Below are positions 17,062 to 25,270 of a DNA stretch of 64,000 bases, piece after piece. The notes below the pieces were generated by a model. The model saw only the letters and a program-made list of their open reading frames with translations. It was not told the origin of the DNA and ran no database searches. Source of the DNA: Rhodospirillales bacterium (GTDB taxonomy: Bacteria > Pseudomonadota > Alphaproteobacteria > ATCC43930 > CGMCC-115725). The stretch's first letter is position 1. Each line of letters opens with the position of its first letter. A program made the translations under genes and the position numbers. Location: contig JAQGIC010000018.1 of assembly GCA_028288725.1 (NCBI GenBank), forward strand, positions 1-64,000. The letters are read 5' to 3'.

Positions 17062-18189
17062 CTAGCGCGGCGTGCTTCTCTCGAGCCGGCGCTCGAAGCG
17101 TCGGCCAAAACTCGACATGGCGAAACAGCAGACGAAGAACAGCAGCGCCGCGAAGGCATAGCCCTCTTTGGCAAGACCGAGCCAAGCCGGGTCGTTTATC
17201 GCCTGGTTCACGGCTCCCAGCATATCGAACAGCCCGACGATGGTTACGAGCGTCGTGTCCTTGAACAGATCGACCACGGTGTTGACGATCCCCGGCACGA
17301 CGAGCCGCAACGCCTGTGGTAGGACGACACAATACTGTACCTGCCACCACTTGAGCCCCAGGGCATAGGCGGCCTCCTCCTGGCCGCTCGGCACGCCCTG
17401 CAGCCCGCCGCGCACGACTTCCGCCATGTAGGCCGAGGTGAACAGGGTCAGCGCCACCATGGCCCGGACGAGATTGTCGATCGTGATTCCATGCGGCAGG
17501 AACAGCGGCAGCATGACCGTCGCCATGAAGAGCACCGTCAGCAGCGGTACGCCGCGCCACAGCTCGATGAAGCCGATCGACAGCATCCGCACGATCGGCA
17601 AGCCGGAGCGCCGGCCAAGTGCCAGCGCCATGCCGAGCGGCAGCGATCCGGCGACCGCGACGAACGAGATCGTCGTATTGAGCAGCAGCCCGCCCCACAG
17701 ATGGGTACCGACATAGGGTAGCCCCGGCACGCCGCCGACGAGCAGCACGCCCGCCAGGACCGGGAAGACGGTCAGCAGCAGAACCACCCAGAGGCCGCGC
17801 CGCGCGACACGGTCGCGCAAGACCGGAATGCCGAACGCGACCAGCAGCAGGGCGGCCAGATCGACCCGCCACCGCTCGGTCGGCGGAAAGCTGCCATAGA
17901 AAAACGAGGGCAGCCTGACCTTGATGAAGGTCCAGCACGCCCCGCTGCCGTCGCAGGCCGACTTGGAGATGCCGGCGATCGTGGCGTGCGTCACGGCCCA
18001 GTCGACGAAAGGCGGGATGACCAGCCAGAAGAGCGCCAGCATCATCCCGCTCAGGATCGTGTTCCCGATGGAATTGAACAGGTTGCGCCGAAGCGCATTC
18101 ATCGCCTGCCGGATGCCGCGGCTCAGGGAGCCGGCGGTATGGCCGGCGAGCCGATGGGCCGGCGATCGAGCGGGGATTTCAGCGGTCAT
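17062..18189 (-). CDS. aapM: General L-amino-acid ABC transporter permease AapM-like
   Basis: A 375-residue permease of the Aap/Bzt general amino-acid system. It is longer than ordinary HisM-type permeases because of an extended N-terminal part with a periplasmic region (residues 60-110, containing CDGSGACWTF). The EAA loop is near residue 275 (AYMAEVVRGGLQGVPSGQ). I use ATG 18189; the longer frame to 18285 lacks support. It is the last gene of the long leftward operon. No dedicated AapP ATPase follows, although aapP usually lies next to aapM. Confidence 0.88.
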   Translation of the reverse strand: MTAEIPARSPAHRLAGHTAGSLSRGIRQAMNALRRNLFNSIGNTILSGMMLALFWLVIPPFVDWAVTHATIAGISKSACDGSGACWTFIKVRLPSFFYGSFPPTERWRVDLAALLLVAFGIPVLRDRVARRGLWVVLLLTVFPVLAGVLLVGGVPGLPYVGTHLWGGLLLNTTISFVAVAGSLPLGMALALGRRSGLPIVRMLSIGFIELWRGVPLLTVLFMATVMLPLFLPHGITIDNLVRAMVALTLFTSAYMAEVVRGGLQGVPSGQEEAAYALGLKWWQVQYCVVLPQALRLVVPGIVNTVVDLFKDTTLVTIVGLFDMLGAVNQAINDPAWLGLAKEGYAFAALLFFVCCFAMSSFGRRFERRLERSTPR

Positions 18190-18265
18190 GACGGGCGGCC
18201 CCCGTCGATCGAACGAGAGCGGTTGCCGGGTGCGCGGCGGGGATGGAGCGAGGTTGTCGCATGGA

Positions 18266-19381
18266 TCAGCGCCCCACCAAGGCAACGCGGCGGTTGTACC
18301 AATTCATGAGTGCCGAAGTCAGGAGATTGATGACGAGAAAAATCGCCATGACGATGATGATCGTCTCGATCTCCCGACCCGACTGGTTCAGTACCGTGCC
18401 GGCGAAGATCTCGAAGATCTCGGGATAGGCGATGGCGGCGCCCAGCGAGCTGTTCTTGATGAGATTGAGATATTGGCTCGTGAGTGGGGGCACCATGAGG
18501 CGGAGCGCTTGCGGCAGCACAATCAGGAGCAGCCGCTGACGGGGCTTGAGGCCCAGGCTGAGCGCCGCCTCCTGCTGGCCCCGCGGCACGGCCTGGATCG
18601 AGCTGCGCACGATCTCCGCGATAAAGGCCGCCGAATAGATCGAAAGCCCCGCCCAGAGCGCCACGAGTTCCGGCGGCAACCCGATCCCGCCGGCGACGTT
18701 GAAGCCCTTGAGCGCCGGCCATTCGATGCGGTCGACATCGGCCAGGAACAGGGCCGCCGCCAGCAACGGCAGCAAGAGCGCCTTGACGCCGATGCGCGCG
18801 TCCCGGATCCGGAGCCTCCAGGCGAAAGGCGTCCCGGCGAGCACGAGCATGGCGAGCCAGGGGAGGAACGAGCCGTCCGGGCCCGTGATCATCCTCGGCA
18901 GGTAGAGGCCGCGGATGTTCAGCAGGATGCCTCCGGGCACGGCCAGGCTCTGCCGGGCGGACGGCAGCGCCTGGAGCACCGCGGCATACCAGAAGACGAT
19001 CTGAACCAGCTGTGGCGTGTTTCGAATGAGCTCGATGAAGGCCACGGCCGTATTGCGGACCAGCCAGTTGGCCGACAGTCGCATGACGCCGATCAGCAGG
19101 CCGAGCGCCGTCGATGCGACGACGCCCATGACGGAAACCAGCAGCGCGTTGAGCGAGCAGACCAGCAGCGCCCGGCCGTAAGTGTCGAAGGTCGTCCAGG
19201 ATACGAGGTGGAAGGGAATGTCGAATCCCGCCTGGTCGCCGAGGAAGCCGAACCCGAGGGACATATTTCGTTGCGCGAGATTATGGCCGGCGCTGCGCAG
19301 CAGGGCCCAGACGACGGCCACGACCGCCAGCAGCAGGAGCCACTGGCCGGCCGTCGCGCGCCGGGACGGACGTCTGGTCAT
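18266..19381 (-). CDS. aapQ: General L-amino-acid ABC transporter permease AapQ-like
   Basis: A 371-residue permease with the AapQ/BztB layout: an N-terminal membrane segment, a long periplasmic insertion (residues 150-240, including IRGLYLPRMITGPDGS) and a C-terminal GlnP-like core. Its EAA loop is AFIAEIVRSSIQAVPRGQQE near residue 260. ATG 19381 is chosen over an upstream frame that overlaps aapJ. It partners aapM (17062) and the binding protein aapJ (19404). Confidence 0.9.
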   Translation of the reverse strand: MTRRPSRRATAGQWLLLLAVVAVVWALLRSAGHNLAQRNMSLGFGFLGDQAGFDIPFHLVSWTTFDTYGRALLVCSLNALLVSVMGVVASTALGLLIGVMRLSANWLVRNTAVAFIELIRNTPQLVQIVFWYAAVLQALPSARQSLAVPGGILLNIRGLYLPRMITGPDGSFLPWLAMLVLAGTPFAWRLRIRDARIGVKALLLPLLAAALFLADVDRIEWPALKGFNVAGGIGLPPELVALWAGLSIYSAAFIAEIVRSSIQAVPRGQQEAALSLGLKPRQRLLLIVLPQALRLMVPPLTSQYLNLIKNSSLGAAIAYPEIFEIFAGTVLNQSGREIETIIIVMAIFLVINLLTSALMNWYNRRVALVGR

Positions 19382-19403
19382 GTCGGTCCCCCCGTGCTTC
19401 AGA

Positions 19404-20450
19404 TCACTGCCAGGCCAGCACGTACTGCAGGCCGCCATGGTTCCAGAGCTCGTTAAGCCCGCGCGGCAGCCCGAGAGCCTTCGGGCCGAAGTAGCGGTCG
19501 TAGACTTCGCCGTAGTTGCCCACGCTCTTCACGATCCGGTACGACCAGTCGTTGTCGAGGCCGAGCATCTTGCCGAAATCGCCTTCGAGACCCAGGAACT
19601 TCCGGGCCTCGGGTTCCGTCGTCGTCTTCTTGACCTCGTCGAGGTTCGACTGGCTGATGTCGAGCGCCTCGGCCTCGACCATCGCGTAGTGAGTCCATTT
19701 CACGATATTGGACCAGGGCTCGTCGCCCTGCCTGACGAAGGCACCGAGCGGTTCCCTGGAAATGACCTCGGGCAGGATCACCCAGTCGTCCGGATGTTGC
19801 ATGCCGGATCGCGCGGCCGCCACGCTCCCGCCGTCGTCGGTGTAGCCGTCGCATCGCCCGGCGTTCGCGGCCGCAAAAGCTTCCTCCGGCCGATCGAACA
19901 GCAGCGTGTTGATCTTCACGTGGTTGGCACGGCCGTAGTCGGCGATGTCCCGTTCGAGCGTGGTGCCGGTGATCACGCATATGGTGGCCCCGTCCAGCTC
20001 CTTTACATGCGCGACATTCAGGTTCTTGCGCACCATGAAGGTCTCACCCGTATAGAAGTTGATGACCGCTTCGTTGAGCCCCAGCTGCGTGTTGCGCGTG
20101 AAGGTCAATGTCGTGTCCCGGATGAGCATGTCGATCTCGCCCGACTGCAACACCGTGAAGCGGACCTTCGAGGTCAATCCGACATACTTGACCTTGTCGG
20201 GATCGCCCAGCACGGCGGCCGCAACCGCGCGGCACAGCGCCACGTCGAGGCCGTCCCACTGGCCTGAGGAATTCTGGAAAGCATAGCCGGGCATGCCCGT
20301 GTCGACGCCGCAGTTCAGCTGGCCCCGCTGCTTGACGGCCTCCAGGGTCGGACTCTTGATCGTGGATTGCGCCCTCGCCTCGCCGGCAAACCCGACAAGA
20401 CAAGAGAGGACGGTGCAGCAGCCGAGAAACTTCAGTATAACCCCAGACAT
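19404..20450 (-). CDS. aapJ: General L-amino-acid binding protein AapJ-like
   Basis: A 348-residue periplasmic binding protein with a signal peptide cleaved near residue 27 (GEARAQS). AapJ/BztA hallmarks are LEAVKQRGQLNCGVDTGMPG, the GLDVALCRAVAAAVLGD block and YEKVYDRYFGP-like C-terminal sequence (here YGEVYDRYFGPKALGL). GGAG lies nine bases before the ATG. The preceding 58 bases hold an AT-rich tract (20487-20508), a possible internal promoter that would let aapJQM be expressed apart from the upstream enzymes. Confidence 0.93.
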   Translation of the reverse strand: MSGVILKFLGCCTVLSCLVGFAGEARAQSTIKSPTLEAVKQRGQLNCGVDTGMPGYAFQNSSGQWDGLDVALCRAVAAAVLGDPDKVKYVGLTSKVRFTVLQSGEIDMLIRDTTLTFTRNTQLGLNEAVINFYTGETFMVRKNLNVAHVKELDGATICVITGTTLERDIADYGRANHVKINTLLFDRPEEAFAAANAGRCDGYTDDGGSVAAARSGMQHPDDWVILPEVISREPLGAFVRQGDEPWSNIVKWTHYAMVEAEALDISQSNLDEVKKTTTEPEARKFLGLEGDFGKMLGLDNDWSYRIVKSVGNYGEVYDRYFGPKALGLPRGLNELWNHGGLQYVLAWQ

Positions 20451-20486
20451 AAGACAGAACTCCGTTGTTGAAGCCGCTCTCCCCCG

Positions 20487-20508
20487 TTTTTATTTTCTTT
20501 GTTTATTT
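20487..20508 (-). promoter_or_regulatory. AT-rich tract upstream of aapJ
   Basis: Twenty-two bases with only two G/C residues lie immediately after the aminotransferase stop codon and ahead of aapJ, in DNA that is otherwise about two-thirds GC. It could be an UP-element-like or -10 region for aapJQM, or on the other strand a T-rich stretch. No clear -35/-10 pair can be assigned. Confidence 0.4.
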
Positions 20509-21411
20509 TTAGTAATTGATCGGCGTCGCGTGCCAACCTGCTGCACGCTTCGCCCAGAATTGTTGCTGCAGCCGCGCCGAGAGCGGGCCCGGGCGATCAT
20601 TTCCCAGAATGCGTCCATCGATGCGCGAGACCGGCATGACCCCGCCTGCCGTGGTGGCAAGGAAGATCTCGTCCGCATCCGCGAACTCCGCAGCCGGCAG
20701 CGGCCGGATCGTGCAGGGGATGGCGAGATCCGCGCAGAGTTCGAGGATCGAAAGCCGCGTGATGCCCTCGAGCGCGCCCCGATCGGGCGTGACCACCTGC
20801 CCCTCGATCACCGCGAAGACGTTGAAGCCCGGCCCCTCGGTCACGAAGCCGTCCGCATCCAGGAGCACGCAATTGTCGGCCCCCCGGTCGTGCGCCTCGA
20901 ACAGCCCGCTGGTCAGGTCGCCCCAATGGAAATTCTTGATCCGGGGATCGATCGAGGCCGCCGCGATCCGCGGCGTTCTCGCGATGATCAGATGCGCGCC
21001 GCGGTCCTGGACATCCGGCGACACGACCCAGACCCAGGGGATCGCGAAGACGGCAAGGTAATTGCGGCAATTGACGGGATGGCGGACCAGCCCGGGCTTG
21101 GGCATGCCGCGCAGGCAATCCATGGCGACATAAGCATGGCGCAAGCCGGAGCGCCGGACGCACTCGATCAGCACCTGGCGGATGTCGTCGTCGGATTCGG
21201 GCGGGTCGAGCCGCAGCCCGCGCATCGAGCTCCGGAAACGGCGAAGATGATCCTCCAGCCGAAAGAAGGCGCCGTCCCAGACGCCGACGACGTCATAGGT
21301 CGCGTCGGAGCGGCGGTACCCCCAGTCGGTGATCGGGATCGCCGCCTGCTCGACCGGCATGTACCGCCCGTCGATATAGGCGGCCCCCTTCGCCCAGACG
21401 GCATTCGACAT
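20509..21411 (-). CDS. Class IV aminotransferase (BCAT/D-amino-acid type)
   Basis: A 300-residue fold-type IV PLP enzyme of the branched-chain/D-alanine aminotransferase and aminodeoxychorismate lyase group. The PLP lysine is K159 (RIKNFHW) and the conserved glutamate is E192 (VTEGPGFNVF). ITDWGYRRSDATYDVV near residue 28 is the usual N-terminal block. Starts are ambiguous: TTG 21420 has AAGGGAG eight bases upstream, ATG 21411 is the nearest ATG, and GTG 21462 overlaps the previous gene. It probably exchanges the amino group of the imported amino acid or a pathway intermediate; stereospecificity is not readable. Confidence 0.88.
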   Translation of the reverse strand: MSNAVWAKGAAYIDGRYMPVEQAAIPITDWGYRRSDATYDVVGVWDGAFFRLEDHLRRFRSSMRGLRLDPPESDDDIRQVLIECVRRSGLRHAYVAMDCLRGMPKPGLVRHPVNCRNYLAVFAIPWVWVVSPDVQDRGAHLIIARTPRIAAASIDPRIKNFHWGDLTSGLFEAHDRGADNCVLLDADGFVTEGPGFNVFAVIEGQVVTPDRGALEGITRLSILELCADLAIPCTIRPLPAAEFADADEIFLATTAGGVMPVSRIDGRILGNDRPGPLSARLQQQFWAKRAAGWHATPINY

Positions 21412-21445
21412 TTCGCTCAAGGCTGCTTCTCCCTTCGGGGCCGCG

Positions 21446-22369
21446 TCAGGTTGCAGGGCCACCCAGTTTACTGAGATCGACGCCGTTGATCTGAGCCTGG
21501 GCCTCGATCAGCGATGGCACGAAGCGGTCGCCGAAGCCGAGCGCGCTCGCCAGGACGAAGCCTTGATGGACGCTGTCGCCGAGGGAGCTCGTGACGCCGA
21601 GGCTCTCGGCGAGATGCGTGTAGTAGCGCAGATCCTTTTGGCCGTTCGCGAGCTGGAACTTCATTCCGTCGAATTCACCGGCGATCGCCTTGGGGACGAG
21701 AATCTTGAGTAGCCCGTTCGCGACCGGTCCCATGCTCACGACATCGTAGAGCTTGCCGACATCGAGGCCGGCCTTGGCCGCGACGATGATCGCCTCGGCG
21801 AAGAGCGAGGTGACGCCGAGCGACAGGAAATTGTTGATCAGCTTCAGCTTATGGCCGGCCCCCGGGGCGCCGACGTGAAAGATGTTCTCGCAATAGGCCG
21901 CGAAGACCGGCTTCACGCGCTCGAAGATCTCCGGTGCCGCTCCGACCATGGTATTGAGCCGGCCCGCCTCGGCTTCGACCGGGGTGCGCGCCAGGGGCGC
22001 GTCGACGAGGATCGCCCCGCATCCGGCCAGTTCTTCGGCGAGGCGTGCCGTCGCATCCGGTTCGCTCGTCGAGGTGTCGACCACGATCAGGCCGTCGCGC
22101 GCCGCAGACAGGATGCCGTCCGGCCGATGGAACAGCTCGTCGACCTGCACCGAGCCCGTCACGCAGATGAGGAGGATGTCCGAGCGCCGGGCGGCGTCGG
22201 CGGGGCTGTCGGCCTCGACCGCGCCGCGTGCGACGAGGTCCTCGACCGGAGCGCGGTTGCGATGGCCGAGGATGGTCAACGGAAAACCCTTCTCGACCAG
22301 GTTCTTGCCGATGCCGTGGCCCATGAGGCCGACGCCGATCAGGCCGATGCGTGGTTTGGTGGATGCCAT
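21446..22369 (-). CDS. Beta-hydroxyacid dehydrogenase (HIBADH/GarR family)
   Basis: A 307-residue NAD(P)-dependent beta-hydroxyacid dehydrogenase related to 3-hydroxyisobutyrate and tartronate semialdehyde reductases. The Rossmann motif GLIGVGLMG is at residues 9-17, the substrate motif VDAPLARTPVEAEAG near 122 and the catalytic lysine in GHKLKLINNF near 170. AAGGAG lies eight bases before ATG 22369, which fixes the start. In a pathway with aminotransferases it may reduce or oxidise a semialdehyde/hydroxyacid pair. Confidence 0.9.
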   Translation of the reverse strand: MASTKPRIGLIGVGLMGHGIGKNLVEKGFPLTILGHRNRAPVEDLVARGAVEADSPADAARRSDILLICVTGSVQVDELFHRPDGILSAARDGLIVVDTSTSEPDATARLAEELAGCGAILVDAPLARTPVEAEAGRLNTMVGAAPEIFERVKPVFAAYCENIFHVGAPGAGHKLKLINNFLSLGVTSLFAEAIIVAAKAGLDVGKLYDVVSMGPVANGLLKILVPKAIAGEFDGMKFQLANGQKDLRYYTHLAESLGVTSSLGDSVHQGFVLASALGFGDRFVPSLIEAQAQINGVDLSKLGGPAT

Positions 22370-22390
22370 CGGGGATGCTCCTTTCAATTC

Positions 22391-23155
22391 TCAGGCTTGG
22401 GCGGAAAAGCCGCCGTCGACGGGGATCGCCGTGCCGGTGACGAAGTCGGACGCCGCGGAGGCGAGGAACACGGCGGTGCCGGCCAGATCCGCGGGCACGC
22501 CCCAGCGCCCGGCCGGCGTACCGGCCAGGACTTTCTCATGCAGCCCGTCGACCTGCTGCCTGGCGCCGACCGTCAGATCTGTGTCGATCCAGCCCGGCAG
22601 GATCGAGTTCGCCTGGATGTTGTCCTTGGCCCAGGCGGTCGCGAGCGACTTGGTCATCTGCACGATGCCGCCCTTGGTCGCGGCATAGGGCGCCGCGAAG
22701 GGGGCGCCGAACAGCGACATCATCGAGCCGATCGCGATGATCTTGCCGCCGCCCGCCCGCACCATCTCGGGATAGGCCGCGTTGCTGCACAGAAAGGCGC
22801 TGGTCAGATTGGCCGCGAGCAGGCCGTTCCATTCCGCGAGGGTAAAGGTCTCGGGCGGCTTGCGGATCGTCGTGCCGGCATTGTTGACCAGGATGTCGAG
22901 CCGGCCGAAGCGCTCCACCGTCCGCGCCACCAGGGCCAGGCAGTCGGCTTCCTGCGTCACGTCCGCCTCGACCGCGATCGCCGCAGCACCTTCGGCGGAG
23001 AGCGCGTCGAGCGCCGCCCGGTTCTTGGCGGCGTTCCGCCCGGCAATGACCAGCCGGGCGCCGGCCGCTGCCAGTCCCCTGGCGATGCCGAGCCCGATGC
23101 CGCCATTGCCGCCGGTGACCAGGGCGACGCGGCCCGCGAGATTGAACAGCTCCAT
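22391..23155 (-). CDS. Short-chain dehydrogenase/reductase
   Basis: A 254-residue classical SDR. Cofactor motif TGGNGGIG is at residues 14-21, NNAG at 91-94, and the catalytic residues are S144, Y157 and K161 (PYAATKGG). The C-terminal DFVTGTAIPVDGG is typical. It resembles 2-deoxy-D-gluconate/3-oxoacyl-type reductases, so the substrate is a hydroxy or keto compound that I cannot define. The start ATG 23155 has GAGGAA upstream. It lies between the transporter ATPase and the beta-hydroxyacid dehydrogenase. Confidence 0.9.
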   Translation of the reverse strand: MELFNLAGRVALVTGGNGGIGLGIARGLAAAGARLVIAGRNAAKNRAALDALSAEGAAAIAVEADVTQEADCLALVARTVERFGRLDILVNNAGTTIRKPPETFTLAEWNGLLAANLTSAFLCSNAAYPEMVRAGGGKIIAIGSMMSLFGAPFAAPYAATKGGIVQMTKSLATAWAKDNIQANSILPGWIDTDLTVGARQQVDGLHEKVLAGTPAGRWGVPADLAGTAVFLASAASDFVTGTAIPVDGGFSAQA

Positions 23156-23177
23156 GGATTTTTCCTCGCCCATCGCC

Positions 23178-23906
23178 TTACAGGACCGCGCCGAGGAAGC
23201 CCTCGAGCTCCGGCGTCGCAGGCTTGTTCATCACCTGCTCCGGCGTCCCGAATTCCCAGAGCCGGCCGTGATGCATGAACCCGACCGTATCGGCGACGCG
23301 CCGGGCGAACGCCATCTCATGCGTGACCAGGATCATGGTCATGCCGCCCCGGGCCAGATCCTCCATGACCTTCAGCACCTCGCCGGTGAGTTCCGGGTCG
23401 AGCGCGGAGGTCACCTCGTCGAACAGCATGACTTTCGGCGCCATGGCGAGCGACCGGGCGATCGCGACCCGTTGCTGCTGGCCGCCCGAGAGCTGGTCCG
23501 GATAGGCGTCGATCTTGCTCTCGAGCCCGACCTGGGCCAGCACGCGCCGGGCGAGAGCCCGGGCCTCGTCGCGCGCCATGCCTTTCACCACGTCGGGCGC
23601 CAGCGTCACGTTGCGCTCGACCGTCAGGTGCGGGAACAGATTATATTGCTGGAACACGATGCCGACGTCCTGCCGCAGCGCGCGAAGCGAGACCGAGCCC
23701 TGGGTAATCTTATGCCCAGCCATCTCGATTTCGCCGCCTTCGATCGTCTCGAGCCCGTTCATGCAGCGCAATAGCGTGCTCTTGCCCGATCCCGAGCGGC
23801 CGATCAGCGCCAGCATCCGTCCCTTCTCGAGCTCGAAGGAGACCTCGCGCAGGACCTGATGGGTGCCGTAGGCCTTAGAAACCTTTGACAGGCGAACGAC
23901 TGCCAT
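23178..23906 (-). CDS. Polar amino-acid ABC transporter ATPase
   Basis: A 242-residue GlnQ/HisP-type ATPase: Walker A GRSGSGKST (K42), Q-loop [14 protein letters not shown], signature LSGGQQQR, Walker B VMLFDEVTSALD, H-loop VTHEMAF. Its first 32 bases overlap the end of the permease gene at 23875. It clearly serves the two permeases next to it, and because aapJQM has no ATPase of its own, it might also energise that system. Confidence 0.93.
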   Translation of the reverse strand: MAVVRLSKVSKAYGTHQVLREVSFELEKGRMLALIGRSGSGKSTLLRCMNGLETIEGGEIEMAGHKITQGSVSLRALRQDVGIVFQQYNLFPHLTVERNVTLAPDVVKGMARDEARALARRVLAQVGLESKIDAYPDQLSGGQQQRVAIARSLAMAPKVMLFDEVTSALDPELTGEVLKVMEDLARGGMTMILVTHEMAFARRVADTVGFMHHGRLWEFGTPEQVMNKPATPELEGFLGAVL

Positions 23907-24546
23907 TGCCGCTCCTTTCCAGACGACCGCTCAGCTTCGACAGGGGGTAGCAGCAGGCAAAATAGATCGCCCCTACCACCGCGAAGATCAGGAACGGCTT
24001 GAAGGTTGCGTTATTGAGCATCTGCCCGGCGCGCGACAGCTCGACGAAGCCGATGACCGAGGCGAGTGAGGTCGCCTTGACGATCTGCACCATCAGCCCG
24101 ACGGTCGGCGGCACGGCCAGCCGGACCGCCTGGGGCAGGATGACGTAGCGCAGCTGCTGGGGGCGGGTGAGTGCCAACGAGGCGGAGGCTTCCCACTGGG
24201 TGCGCGGCACTGCCTCGATACAGCCGCGCCAGGCCTCGCCCAGAAAGGCCCCGGCATTGAGCACGAGCGCCAGGCTGGCGGCGAGCACCGGCGAGACGTT
24301 GATGCCGAGGATCCCGATGCCGTAGTAGCTCAGGAACAGGAGCGCCAGCAGCGGGATGCCCTGGATCACCTCGACATAGATCGAGGCGAGACTGCGCAGG
24401 AGGCGCGAGGGGCCCGTGCGTGCGAGGGCCGTCGCCAAGCCGATGACGCCCCCGCCGGCAAACGCGATGGCCGACAGCAGCAGGGTCCAGCGGGCGGCTT
24501 CGATGAGGAAAAGGACATCGGTCCAAGAGAACGTCCGGCTGTTCAT
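23875..24546 (-). CDS. Polar amino-acid ABC transporter permease
   Basis: A 223-residue GlnP/HisM-type permease with about five membrane segments and the EAA loop AFLGEAWRGCIEAVPRTQWE near residue 105. I use ATG 24546, 14 bases after the partner permease gene; the much longer frame extending to 25461 only reads through that gene in another frame and is rejected. Its last 32 bases overlap the ATPase gene. Confidence 0.92.
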   Translation of the reverse strand: MNSRTFSWTDVLFLIEAARWTLLLSAIAFAGGGVIGLATALARTGPSRLLRSLASIYVEVIQGIPLLALLFLSYYGIGILGINVSPVLAASLALVLNAGAFLGEAWRGCIEAVPRTQWEASASLALTRPQQLRYVILPQAVRLAVPPTVGLMVQIVKATSLASVIGFVELSRAGQMLNNATFKPFLIFAVVGAIYFACCYPLSKLSGRLERSGNGSRSPVKGF

Positions 24547-24560
24547 GGCGGCTCCTTTCC

Positions 24561-25244
24561 CTAGGCCCGCGCGCCGAGCCGTCGGCGGCGCGAGAAGGCG
24601 GCGAGGCCGATCAGCCAGAAGGCGCCGCGCGAAGCGAAGGCCAGCCCCAGATAAAGGACCGTAATGACGATGTAGACCTCGAACGCGCGGTATGTGGCGG
24701 ACTGGATCGTATTGCCGACGGCGGTCAGCTCCACGACCGAGATCTGCGAGACGACGCTGGTGCCGAGCAGCGCCAGCACCGATTGGCTCGAGAGCGCCGG
24801 ATAGACCCGCTCGAGCGCCGGCACGATCACGACATGGCGATAGATCCGCCAGCGGCTGAGGCCGAGCGACAGGCCGGCCTCGATCTGGCCGGGGTGGATC
24901 GATTCGATGCCGGCCCGCACGATTTCGGTGGCATAGCCGCCGAGATTGAAGACGAGCGCCAGGAGTGCCGCTTCGATCGGCAGCAGCCGGATGCCGATCG
25001 AAGGTAGGCCGAAGAAGATGAAGAACAGCTGGACCAGGAAGGGCGTGTTGCGCACGATCTCCACATAGCCGTCGATCAGACGGCGGCAGAGGGCGGGACC
25101 GCTCGTGCGCAGAATGGCAAGCACGATGCCGAGCACGCTGCCGAGCAGGATGGTCGCGGCGCCCATCCACAGGGTCGTCGCCGCGCCGTCGAGCAGCTCG
25201 TCGAGATTGGCGAGGACGCTGCCGAATTGGAGCTGGTAGGACAT
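24561..25244 (-). CDS. Polar amino-acid ABC transporter permease
   Basis: A 227-residue GlnP/HisM-type permease, heterodimer partner of the 23875 gene. The EAA loop GYATEIVRAGIESIHPGQIE is near residue 105 and the VRNTPFLVQLFFIFFGLP segment near 65 is the typical substrate-pathway helix. It follows the class III aminotransferase by 26 bases in the same operon. Confidence 0.93.
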   Translation of the reverse strand: MSYQLQFGSVLANLDELLDGAATTLWMGAATILLGSVLGIVLAILRTSGPALCRRLIDGYVEIVRNTPFLVQLFFIFFGLPSIGIRLLPIEAALLALVFNLGGYATEIVRAGIESIHPGQIEAGLSLGLSRWRIYRHVVIVPALERVYPALSSQSVLALLGTSVVSQISVVELTAVGNTIQSATYRAFEVYIVITVLYLGLAFASRGAFWLIGLAAFSRRRRLGARA

Positions 25245-25270
25245 GGCTTACCTCCCCGCCGCCGGCGCGC

